Shown in pieces: positions 1-6,692 of a DNA stretch of 16,226 bases. This stretch comes from an uncultured Roseburia sp. Lineage in GTDB: Bacteria; Bacillota; Clostridia; Lachnospirales; Lachnospiraceae. The position numbers and the translations under genes were made by a program. The stretch covers positions 1-16,226 of the forward strand of contig CANODN010000017.1 of assembly GCA_947564765.1 (NCBI GenBank), given 5' to 3'. Every line of letters starts with the position of its first letter. Position 1 is the first letter of the stretch. The notes under the pieces were generated by a model. It was not told the DNA's origin. It made no database searches and saw nothing but the letters and a program-made list of their open reading frames with translations.

Positions 1-602
1 CCGTAGGTGAGGATGGAGCAACCCATCAGTGCAACGAAGATATTGCCCTGATGCGCACGATCCCGGGAATGGTAATCATTAATCCCGCGGATGACGTGGA
101 GGCGAGAGCGGCCGTGAAAGCGGCGGCGGAGTATGTAGGCCCTGTGTATCTGCGCTTCGGCAGAATGGCGGTTCCCGTATTTAACGATGAGGCGACCTAC
201 AAATTTGAGATCGGCAAGGGAATTGTGCTGAGAGAAGGTACAGATGTGACCGTCGTAGCAACGGGGCTTTGTGTCAACAGCGCTTTGGAAGCAGCGGAGA
301 AGCTGGCGGCCGACGGAATTTCTGCAGAGGTTATCAATATCCATACCATCAAGCCTCTGGATGAGGAACTGGTTCTGGCATCGGCAAAGAAGACCGGAAA
401 GGTTGTTACGGTGGAGGAGCATTCCGTGATCGGCGGTCTGGGCAGCGCAGTCTGCGATGTCTTGAGCGAGAAGCAGCCCACGCCGGTGAAGAAGCTGGGC
501 GTGAATGATACGTACTGTGAGTCCGGTCCGGCGGCGAAGCTGATCGAGAAGTACCGCCTGGACGGCGTTGGCGTATACGAGCAGATCAAAGAGTGGATGT
601 AA
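1..602 (+). CDS. Transketolase C-terminal subunit, 5' end outside window
   Basis: Partial gene; the open frame runs in from the left edge (first full codon at base 3) to the TAA at 600-602, about 199 residues. The first visible residues read GEDGATHQ, the transketolase pyrimidine-domain motif whose Asp and His contact the sugar phosphate. It continues through the rest of the pyrimidine domain (PVYLRFGR) into the C-terminal transketolase domain (VTVVATG, then VTVEEHSVIGGLGSAV). Transketolase moves two-carbon units between sugar phosphates with thiamine diphosphate in the non-oxidative pentose phosphate pathway. Many anaerobic Firmicutes split the enzyme into N- and C-terminal proteins; a C-terminal subunit of about 310 residues would fit, but the split cannot be confirmed here. 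DXP synthase is a less likely relative. The end of the protein looks natural, but the DNA straight after its stop codon appears to belong to another gene (glgD remnant). Confidence 0.88.
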   Translation, partial: VGEDGATHQCNEDIALMRTIPGMVIINPADDVEARAAVKAAAEYVGPVYLRFGRMAVPVFNDEATYKFEIGKGIVLREGTDVTVVATGLCVNSALEAAEKLAADGISAEVINIHTIKPLDEELVLASAKKTGKVVTVEEHSVIGGLGSAVCDVLSEKQPTPVKKLGVNDTYCESGPAAKLIEKYRLDGVGVYEQIKEWM

Positions 603-762
603 GAAAAATTCGATCATATTAAACGACGTATATATCGGAGACAACACACATATAGAGAATTGTATCGTAGAAAGCCGCAATACACTGCGGGCCAATACTT
701 ACTATTGCGGTGACGAAGCCGTAAAAGTTGTCTGCGAGGACAATGCAAGATACGTTATGTAA
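603..762 (+). pseudogene. glgD: 3' remnant of a glgD-like ADP-glucose pyrophosphorylase subunit
   Basis: Directly after the transketolase stop, a different frame is open to TAA at 760-762. It reads KNSIILNDVYIGDNTHIENC, then IVESRNTLRAN and a short tail ending in RYVM. This is the hexapeptide, left-handed beta-helix pattern seen at the C terminus of GlgC/GlgD proteins, which make ADP-glucose for glycogen synthesis. A full GlgD has about 370 residues; only about 52 remain. No ATG and no ribosome binding site lie in this frame near the start; the frame can only be extended back through a TTG at 568 inside the transketolase gene, where it encodes nothing recognisable. In Lachnospiraceae, from memory, glgD often precedes spoVG, as this remnant does. 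I infer that the 5' seven-eighths of glgD was lost at a break next to base 602. The assignment to glgD rather than another nucleotidyltransferase is from memory of the family. Confidence 0.6.
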
Positions 763-768
763 TCAAAA

Positions 769-799
769 GTAACGATTCAGCCGCAGGCTTTATTGTTAC
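769..799 (+). other. Stem-loop between glgD remnant and spoVG
   Basis: Bases 769-776 (GTAACGAT) pair with 792-799 (ATTGTTAC) with one G-U pair, and bases 779-782 (AGCC) pair with 786-789 (GGCT) around a GCA loop, separated by a 2x2 internal loop. The 12 base pairs sit 7 bases after the remnant stop codon, where a terminator would be expected, but A-rich sequence follows instead of a T run. It may be a decayed terminator or an mRNA 3'-end stabiliser. Confidence 0.5.
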
Positions 800-848
800 A
801 ACTAAAATACAAAAAAGAAAAAGAGAAAGGAGAAGGAGGCATAGGAGT

Positions 849-1118
849 ATGCAGATTACTGATGTAAGAATTCGAAAAGTTGACAAAGAGGGCAAGATGA
901 AGGCCGTCGTATCAATTACAATTGATGAAGAATTTGTGGTACATGATATTAAAGTGATTGAAGGCGAGAGGGGATTGTTTATTGCAATGCCAAGCCGGAA
1001 AGCTGCTGATGGGGAGTATCGTGATGTGGCGCATCCGATTAATTCAGATACCAGAGAGAAGATTCAAAATTTGATCTTGGAGAAGTATCAGGCAGAAATT
1101 ATGACTATGGGTGAATAA
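849..1118 (+). CDS. spoVG: SpoVG regulatory protein
   Basis: An 89-residue protein starting MQITDVRIRK and containing the family hallmarks VVHDIKVIEG, GLFIAMPSRK and YRDVAHPINS. Length and sequence match the SpoVG family (about 84-100 residues), small dimeric proteins that bind nucleic acid. In Bacillus SpoVG affects asymmetric septation and sporulation; in other Firmicutes it acts as a broad regulator. The AAGGAGG at 833-839 sits 9 bases before the ATG, a strong ribosome binding site. No convincing sigma-A or sigma-H promoter is visible in the 86 bases before the gene, so transcription may come from upstream (originally glgD, now the transketolase side). The gene is followed by two hairpins. 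Confidence 0.95.
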   Translation: MQITDVRIRKVDKEGKMKAVVSITIDEEFVVHDIKVIEGERGLFIAMPSRKAADGEYRDVAHPINSDTREKIQNLILEKYQAEIMTMGE

Positions 1119-1123
1119 AATAA

Positions 1124-1153
1124 GGGTCCCTTCGCCTAAGAGCGAGGGGATCT
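1124..1153 (+). terminator. Hairpin after spoVG, weak U-tract
   Basis: TCCCTTCGC at 1127-1135 pairs with GCGAGGGGA at 1142-1150 (one G-U), loop of 6, extendable by G-C/G-U pairs to 1124-1153. It lies 8 bases after the spoVG stop. The downstream tract TCTTCGTTTG is only moderately T-rich, so termination may be partial. Confidence 0.55.
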
Positions 1154-1165
1154 TCGTTTGTATAA

Positions 1166-1201
1166 AGATTTTTCGGCAGAAGTTGAAAAATCTTTTTTTT
1201 T
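1166..1201 (+). terminator. Intrinsic terminator downstream of spoVG
   Basis: AGATTTTTC at 1166-1174 pairs perfectly with GAAAAATCT at 1185-1193 around a 10-base loop, followed by T through 1201. The stem is AT-rich, but the T run is strong. It probably backs up the weaker hairpin just upstream. The -35 element of the next promoter lies in its right arm. Confidence 0.6.
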
Positions 1202-1211
1202 ACGTTAGAAT
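1183..1211 (+). promoter_or_regulatory. Sigma-A promoter for pth-mfd
   Basis: TTGAAA at 1183-1188, a 17-base spacer, and TAGAAT at 1206-1211. It lies upstream of pth with a predicted start near 1218, and its -35 overlaps the terminator stem, so the promoter is packed inside the spoVG terminator. Confidence 0.6.
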
Positions 1212-1296
1212 AAAATCCGGCTTTTATAAGGAGTGTATGATGCTAGAAAAATTACGAAAACTGATTTTTAAGAAAGATTCCATGGAGGATGAAATT

Positions 1297-1872
1297 ATGT
1301 ATATCATAGCGGGCCTGGGCAATCCCGACAGGAGATACGAAAATACACGTCATAATGTTGGATTTGATGTCATTGATGCACTGGCGGCGAAATATAATAT
1401 CAGCATGAATGAGCGAAAACACAAAGCCATATGCGGCAGAGGGCTTGTGGCGGGTGTGCGAGTGCTTCTGGTAAAGCCCCAGACGTATATGAATTTAAGC
1501 GGAGAGAGTATTGCGGATATTCTGCATTTTTATAAACTGGACCCGGCAGAGGATCTGATTGTTATTTTTGATGATATCAGTTTGAAGCCCGGCAATATCC
1601 GAATCCGTACAAAAGGGAGTGCGGGAGGACACAACGGGATCAAAAGTATCATCGCCAGAACCGGCAGCAGTGAGTTTTCCAGAATCAAGGTCGGCGTGGG
1701 AGAAAAGCCGGAGGGTTGGGATCTGGCGGATCATGTGCTTGGACGCTTTTCAAAGGAAGAACGGGAATGTGTAGAGGAAGCCATAAAAGATGCCGTATCT
1801 GCGGCAGAATATATGGTTTGTGATGAAACAAATCGTGCCATGAATGAATTTAATGCAAAGAAACGGGAGTAA
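1297..1872 (+). CDS. pth: Peptidyl-tRNA hydrolase
   Basis: Releases peptides from tRNAs dropped by stalled ribosomes, so the tRNA can be recharged; cytoplasmic and normally essential. From the chosen start the protein has 191 residues, the usual size. The family core is intact: GLGNP with Asn9, TRHNVGF with catalytic His19, KPQTYMNLSG with Asn66, the FDD motif at residues 91-93, and SAGGHNGIKS with Asn113. The chosen ATG has GGAGG at 1284-1288, spaced 8 bases. A second in-frame start at 1240 (or 1237) also has a good site, AAGGAG at 1228-1233, and would add 19 residues (MLEKLRKLIFKK and so on); it is closer to the predicted transcription start, so the true start is unsettled. The stop lies one base before the mfd start codon, which suggests coupled translation. 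Confidence 0.93.
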   Translation: MYIIAGLGNPDRRYENTRHNVGFDVIDALAAKYNISMNERKHKAICGRGLVAGVRVLLVKPQTYMNLSGESIADILHFYKLDPAEDLIVIFDDISLKPGNIRIRTKGSAGGHNGIKSIIARTGSSEFSRIKVGVGEKPEGWDLADHVLGRFSKEERECVEEAIKDAVSAAEYMVCDETNRAMNEFNAKKRE

Positions 1873-1873
1873 T

Positions 1874-4800
1874 ATGAGGGCATTTTTAGAACCGCTGCGT
1901 TCTATGGAAGAAATTACCAAATTAGAGGCGCAGCTTAGCAAAGAACCGGGAATCCGAATGATTTCCGGCTGTATTGATTCACAAAAACCACACCTGATCT
2001 ATGGCGTGGGGAATAATTATAAATACAAGATTATCGTTACGTTCCATGAGCAGAGAGCCAGAGAGATTTATGAAGAATATCTTTTTTTTGATAAATCGGC
2101 AGTGTATTATCCGGCAAAGGATATTCTGTTTTATCAGTCGGATCTGCGGGGAAATGTACTGACAAGAGAACGGATCTTTGCACTGCGGCAGATTGCAGAG
2201 CAGAAGAAGGTTACGTTGATCACAACCTATGATGCATTGATGAACCGTATGCCGAATCCGCAGAAATTCATCCGGGCAGTGAAAACATATTGTGTAGGGG
2301 ATGAAATTGATCTGGAGCAGTTTCGCAGGAAGCTGACAGACATGGGCTATGAATCTGCTTATCAGGTGGAAACGGCTGGGCAGTTTGCAATCCGGGGAGG
2401 TATTATAGATATTTTTCCGCTGACAGAAGAGAATCCTTATCGAATGGAGCTGTGGGGAGATGAGATTGATTCTCTGCGGAGCTTTGATGTGGAGAGCCAG
2501 CGTTCCATTGAAAATTTAGAGAGTGTGGAGATTTATCCCGCTGCAGAGCTGATTTTGACAAAGCAGGAAAAAGAGGCCGGTATAAAACGGATCAGAGAAG
2601 ATGCAGACCGGTTGTACCGACAGTACCGCAAGGAAATGAAAACGGAAGAGGCTGCAAGGATCAAGCAGGCGTCGGGAGAGATATTAGAAGAGCTTCTGGA
2701 GGGGACGGGAATTGCCGGCGCAGACGCATATCTGCCCTATTTTGACCAGTCCTGTGTGTCTTTACTGGATTATTTTGATGTGGAAGACACCCTGGTTTTT
2801 CTGGATGAAGCAGGCCGGTGTGCAGAGCGGGGCCGTATGACGGAGCAGGAATTTTCCGAGAGTATGAAGCTGCGTCTGGAAAAGGGATATATTCTGCCGG
2901 GACAGATGGAAGCTCTGTTTACCTGCGGGGAGACGGCGGCAAAGCTTTGGAAGAGAAGGTGCGTATCTTTGGCAGCTCTTGAGTCAAAGGGAGGAGCGTT
3001 TGCACCGCTTTCTTATTATGGAATTTCCACCAGAAGTATTTCCGCTTATAACAACAGCTTTGAGCTTCTGGTAAAGGATTTAAAGCTCTATAAGAAAAAG
3101 CGCTATGGGGTAATCCTTTTATCCGGTTCCAGAACCAGAGCAAAACGTCTGGCAGAGGATCTCATGGAAGAAGGGTTAAACAGCTTTTATTCCGAAGATT
3201 ACGATCATGTAGTGAAACCCGGCGAGATTATGACGATTTACGGCAAGGTAAAGAAAGGGTATGAATATCCCCTGCTTTCCTTTGCTGTCATTTCCGAAAG
3301 TGATATATTCGGTAAGGAAAAGAAGAAAAAGAAAAAGCGTAAGCTCTATGAGGGAGATAAGATTTCGGCGTTTTCCGAGTTGTCCATCGGGGATTATGTC
3401 GTACACGAAAATCACGGTCTTGGAATTTACCGGGGCATCGAAAAGATTGAAGTAGAGAAGACGGTAAAAGATTACATCCGGATTGAGTACGATAAGGGCA
3501 GCAGTCTTTATATTCTGGCAACACAGCTGGATATGATCCAGAAATACGCCGGCTCCGATGCAAAAAAACCAAAGCTGAACAAGCTGGGCGGACAGGAATG
3601 GCATAAGACGAAGAGCAGAGTGGAAGGGGCGGTAAAGGAAATTGCCGCGGACCTGGTGGCTCTGTATGCCAGACGGCAGCAGAACGAAGGCTATGTTTAT
3701 GGGGCAGACACCGTCTGGCAGAAGGAATTTGAAGAAATGTTTCCTTTTGAGGAGACGGAGGATCAGGAAGCTGCGATTCTGGCAACAAAACGGGATATGG
3801 AGAGTAAAAAAATTATGGATCGCTTAATCTGCGGAGACGTGGGATACGGCAAAACGGAAATTGCGATCCGGGCGGCGTTTAAAGCCGTACAGGAGGGCAA
3901 GCAGGTGGTATATCTGGTGCCGACGACGATTCTTGCCCAGCAGCATTATAATACCTTTGTGCAGCGGATGAAGGATTTTCCCATTACCGTTGATCTGCTC
4001 TGCCGTTTTCGAAGTGCATCAGAGCAGAAAAAGACAGTGGCGGAAATCAAACGGGGCATGGTGGATATTGTAATCGGCACCCACAGAGTTCTTTCGAAGG
4101 ATGTGGAATTTAAAGACCTGGGGCTTTTGATCATTGATGAAGAGCAGCGGTTTGGGGTAACCCATAAAGAAAAGATCAAACAGATGAAATATACGGTGGA
4201 TGTTTTAACGCTGACGGCCACGCCGATTCCAAGAACCCTTCATATGAGTCTGATCGGAATCCGGGATATGAGTGTGTTGGAGGAACCGCCCTTAGATCGT
4301 CTGCCCATTCAGACTTATGTTATGGAGTATAACGAAGAAATGGTGCGGGAAGCAATTGCAAGGGAGCTTGCGAGAGACGGCCAGGTTTATTATGTGTTTA
4401 ACCGGGTAAACCAGATCGCAGATATTACAGCGAAGATTGCATCTCTTGTGCCGGAGGCATCGGTGGAATTTGCCCATGGACAGATGAAGGAACGAGAGCT
4501 GGAAAATATTATGTACCGTTTTATCAACGGAGAAATCGATGTTCTGGTCTCCACGACAATTATTGAGACGGGGCTTGATATTTCCAATGTCAATACCATG
4601 ATTATCCACGATGCAGATAATATGGGCTTGTCCCAGCTTTATCAGCTCCGGGGAAGAGTGGGAAGATCCAATCGTACATCCTATGCATTTTTGATGTACA
4701 GACGGGACAAAATGTTAAAGGAAATAGCGGAAAAGCGTCTGGCTGCCATCAAAGAATATACAGAGCTTGGCAGCGGGTTTAAGATTGCCATGCGGGATCT

Positions 4801-5398
4801 GGAAATCCGGGGAGCAGGAAACCTGCTTGGGGCGAAGCAGCATGGGCATATGGCGGCGGTAGGATATGATCTGTACTGCAAGATGTTAAACGAGGCGGTA
4901 AAGGAAGCGAAGGGGATCGAAACCTTTGAACATTATGAAACAACAATTGATGTGGATATCGACGCCTATATTCCTGCAAATTATGTTCCAAACGAAACAC
5001 AGAAGCTGGATTTATACAAACGGATTGCAGGCATTGAAAACGAAGAAGAAAAGGAAGAAATGCTGGAGGAATTAATCGATCGTTTCGGAGATCCGCCGAA
5101 ATCTGTGGAAAATCTGCTGCTTCTGGCAGAATATAAGGCAAAAGCACATAAATATTATTTTACGGAGGTGGCGCAAAAGGGAGACGAGGTTCGTTTTACA
5201 TTGTTTGAGAGAGCAAAGCTGGACCCGGCAAAGATACCGGAATTCGTGGCCCAGTACGGAGGAAAGATGAAATTTTACGCAGATAAGAAAATGCCCTGCT
5301 TTGTTTATCTGCTGAAAATGAATTCAAAACAAAAGGAAACAGCTATGGAAGTGATCGAAAAGGTGCTTTCTGATGCAAAAAAATTGAAAAAACAGTGA
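1874..5398 (+). CDS. mfd: Mfd, transcription-repair coupling factor
   Basis: A DNA translocase that removes RNA polymerase stalled at DNA damage and recruits the UvrABC excision machinery. The 1174 residues match the usual 1150-1180. In order: a UvrB-like N-terminal module (with AIRGGIIDIFP), the CarD-like polymerase-interaction domain starting near residue 506 (GDYVVHENHGLGIYRG), then the SF2 helicase core with Walker A GDVGYGKTE (654-662, Lys660), DEEQ (755-758), TATPIPRT (781-788), RGRVGRSN (926-933), and a C-terminal domain. A lysine-rich linker (KEKKKKKKRK, bases about 3315-3345) separates the N-terminal part from the CarD-like domain. The ATG at 1874 was chosen because it gives MRAFLEPL, follows pth by one base, and has GGAG at 1866-1869; an in-frame ATG at 1844 lies inside pth. 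The pth-mfd pairing is common in Firmicutes. Confidence 0.97.
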   Translation: MRAFLEPLRSMEEITKLEAQLSKEPGIRMISGCIDSQKPHLIYGVGNNYKYKIIVTFHEQRAREIYEEYLFFDKSAVYYPAKDILFYQSDLRGNVLTRERIFALRQIAEQKKVTLITTYDALMNRMPNPQKFIRAVKTYCVGDEIDLEQFRRKLTDMGYESAYQVETAGQFAIRGGIIDIFPLTEENPYRMELWGDEIDSLRSFDVESQRSIENLESVEIYPAAELILTKQEKEAGIKRIREDADRLYRQYRKEMKTEEAARIKQASGEILEELLEGTGIAGADAYLPYFDQSCVSLLDYFDVEDTLVFLDEAGRCAERGRMTEQEFSESMKLRLEKGYILPGQMEALFTCGETAAKLWKRRCVSLAALESKGGAFAPLSYYGISTRSISAYNNSFELLVKDLKLYKKKRYGVILLSGSRTRAKRLAEDLMEEGLNSFYSEDYDHVVKPGEIMTIYGKVKKGYEYPLLSFAVISESDIFGKEKKKKKKRKLYEGDKISAFSELSIGDYVVHENHGLGIYRGIEKIEVEKTVKDYIRIEYDKGSSLYILATQLDMIQKYAGSDAKKPKLNKLGGQEWHKTKSRVEGAVKEIAADLVALYARRQQNEGYVYGADTVWQKEFEEMFPFEETEDQEAAILATKRDMESKKIMDRLICGDVGYGKTEIAIRAAFKAVQEGKQVVYLVPTTILAQQHYNTFVQRMKDFPITVDLLCRFRSASEQKKTVAEIKRGMVDIVIGTHRVLSKDVEFKDLGLLIIDEEQRFGVTHKEKIKQMKYTVDVLTLTATPIPRTLHMSLIGIRDMSVLEEPPLDRLPIQTYVMEYNEEMVREAIARELARDGQVYYVFNRVNQIADITAKIASLVPEASVEFAHGQMKERELENIMYRFINGEIDVLVSTTIIETGLDISNVNTMIIHDADNMGLSQLYQLRGRVGRSNRTSYAFLMYRRDKMLKEIAEKRLAAIKEYTELGSGFKIAMRDLEIRGAGNLLGAKQHGHMAAVGYDLYCKMLNEAVKEAKGIETFEHYETTIDVDIDAYIPANYVPNETQKLDLYKRIAGIENEEEKEEMLEELIDRFGDPPKSVENLLLLAEYKAKAHKYYFTEVAQKGDEVRFTLFERAKLDPAKIPEFVAQYGGKMKFYADKKMPCFVYLLKMNSKQKETAMEVIEKVLSDAKKLKKQ

Positions 5399-5404
5399 AA
5401 AATC

Positions 5405-5433
5405 TTGCGGCATACCGAAAAAAGCACTATAAT
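5405..5433 (+). promoter_or_regulatory. Sigma-A promoter for the foldase lipoprotein gene
   Basis: TTGCGG at 5405-5410, a 17-base spacer, and a perfect TATAAT at 5428-5433, starting 7 bases after the mfd stop. The predicted leader carries a small hairpin, CCGGC (5445-5449) with GCCGG (5454-5458) around AAAA, before the AGGAGG at 5470-5475. Confidence 0.75.
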
Positions 5434-5479
5434 AGAAAAAGCGACCGGCAAAAGCCGGAAAGGATTGTAGGAGGAACAT

Positions 5480-6598
5480 ATGAAAAGTAAGAGAATAAGA
5501 GCGCTGCTGCTTGCCACAGCGGCATTGATGGGGATGACAATAGGCGGATGCGGGAATACGATCAATGACAGTGCGGTATTTGCAACATTAGATGATACAA
5601 CGATTACAATGGGAGTTGCAAACTTTTTTGCAAAATATCAGCAGGCAGTTTATGATTCCTATTATCTGTCTTATTTCGGCGATGATATGTGGAACAATGA
5701 TCTTTACGGCAACGGCAATACGCTGACACAGGATGTAAAGGAAGAGGTTGCGGAAGATCTTCAGGAGATGTATTTACTGAAGGCTCATATGGAGGAATAT
5801 GATATTTCCATAAGCGAAGAAGAGGAAGCGGCGATTGCAAAGGCGGCAGACGATTTTATTGCAGCCAATTCGAAAGAGGCGATCAAACAGATCGGCGCCC
5901 AGAACAAGGAAAACGTGATGGAGATGCTTCGTCTGAATACGATTCGTGAGAAAATGCATGACCGGATTATTCAGGATGCTGATACAGAAGTGACGGACGA
6001 AGAAGCAGCCCAGAGGACTTTCAGTTATCTGTACATTGATTCTACCGGATATACCGATGAGGAATCCAACCGTGTGGAATATACAGAAGACGAAAAAGCA
6101 GGCTTAAAAGCAACAGCAGAAGCAGTTGCTGCAGCAGAGGATTTTGATACGGCAGTCACGGACGCCGGATATACAGCAAGTACACTTTCCTATGGCTCTG
6201 CAGAGGACGAGGATGCCACCGTGGACAAATCTGTTTTGGAAGCGGCAGACAAGTTAAAGGAAGGTGAGGTTTCCGATGTGATCGAAACGGACAGCGCTTA
6301 TTATGTCGTGCGCTTAGACAGCGAGCATGACGAAGAGGCGACTGCTTCCAAAAAAGAAGAACTGATTTCCGAAAAAGAAGAAGCTTACTATGATGATATT
6401 CTGGATGGCTGGAAAGAAAAAGCCGAGTGGAAAATCAATGAGGATGAATGGGCAAAGGTAACATTTGAAGATCATTTTACACCGCCGGCATCGACAGAAA
6501 CGACGGAAACTCCGGAAGAAACAGCGTCAGAAGAAGAAACGACGCCGGAGGCTCCGCAGGAGGATACGGAAGCTGCGGAAGGAACAGAAGCAGAATAA
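5480..6598 (+). CDS. Lipoprotein of the parvulin-type peptidylprolyl isomerase/foldase group
   Basis: A 372-residue exported lipoprotein: basic N terminus (MKSKRIR), hydrophobic stretch, and lipobox IGGC with Cys24 as the lipidation site. Residues about 40-160 resemble a SurA/PrsA-type helical N-terminal domain (long acidic helices); about 170-290 fit a degenerate parvulin domain, best seen in LKEGEVSDVIETDSAYYVVR. The usual parvulin catalytic signatures (HIL-type and GDLG-type stretches) are not obvious, so isomerase activity is uncertain and a chaperone role is possible. The last 40 or so residues are low-complexity Thr/Glu/Pro, probably a wall-spanning or unstructured tail. PrsA-like lipoproteins fold secreted proteins at the outer face of the membrane. 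The position right after mfd is familiar in Lachnospiraceae. AGGAGG at 5470-5475 supports the start. Confidence 0.8.
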   Translation: MKSKRIRALLLATAALMGMTIGGCGNTINDSAVFATLDDTTITMGVANFFAKYQQAVYDSYYLSYFGDDMWNNDLYGNGNTLTQDVKEEVAEDLQEMYLLKAHMEEYDISISEEEEAAIAKAADDFIAANSKEAIKQIGAQNKENVMEMLRLNTIREKMHDRIIQDADTEVTDEEAAQRTFSYLYIDSTGYTDEESNRVEYTEDEKAGLKATAEAVAAAEDFDTAVTDAGYTASTLSYGSAEDEDATVDKSVLEAADKLKEGEVSDVIETDSAYYVVRLDSEHDEEATASKKEELISEKEEAYYDDILDGWKEKAEWKINEDEWAKVTFEDHFTPPASTETTETPEETASEEETTPEAPQEDTEAAEGTEAE

Positions 6599-6614
6599 CA
6601 GAATCAGAAATCAT

Positions 6615-6662
6615 ATGCTGCATGCGGGGATAGCAGAACATCTTCGTCTGCAGCATTTTTTT
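6615..6662 (+). terminator. Terminator or attenuator before the ABC exporter genes
   Basis: ATGCTGCA at 6615-6622 pairs perfectly with TGCAGCAT at 6649-6656, followed by seven T (6656-6662). The 26-base loop can form a small inner hairpin. It closes the lipoprotein transcript, but no promoter is visible in the 30 bases between it and the ABC gene, so read-through or attenuation is likely. Confidence 0.65.
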
Positions 6663-6692
6663 CAACTACAAATCTTTAAAAGGAGAAGACTT

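Noticed and set aside
568..762. A 64-codon frame starting at TTG 568 as an intact small gene
   Set aside because: The TTG lies inside the transketolase gene, has no ribosome binding site, and the first 11 codons encode nothing related to the rest. A headless glgD remnant explains it better.
785..812. Sigma-H promoter for spoVG
   Set aside because: AGGCTTT resembles the -35 box, but the matching -10 (GAAT-type) is missing at the right distance.
1111..1296. Pth starting at 1111 with a 62-residue extension
   Set aside because: That stretch crosses the spoVG end, two hairpins and a promoter, and encodes no plausible domain. Starts at 1240 or 1297 have proper ribosome binding sites.
3309..3345. 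A-rich tract in mfd as a programmed slippage site
   Set aside because: A runs are at most five bases and are broken by G. The frame continues normally into the CarD-like domain; it only encodes a lysine-rich linker.
6465..6692. ABC subunit starting at 6465
   Set aside because: The extension is the lipoprotein tail and terminator read in another frame (Arg/Lys-rich artefact). GTG 6693 with AGGAG fits the family.
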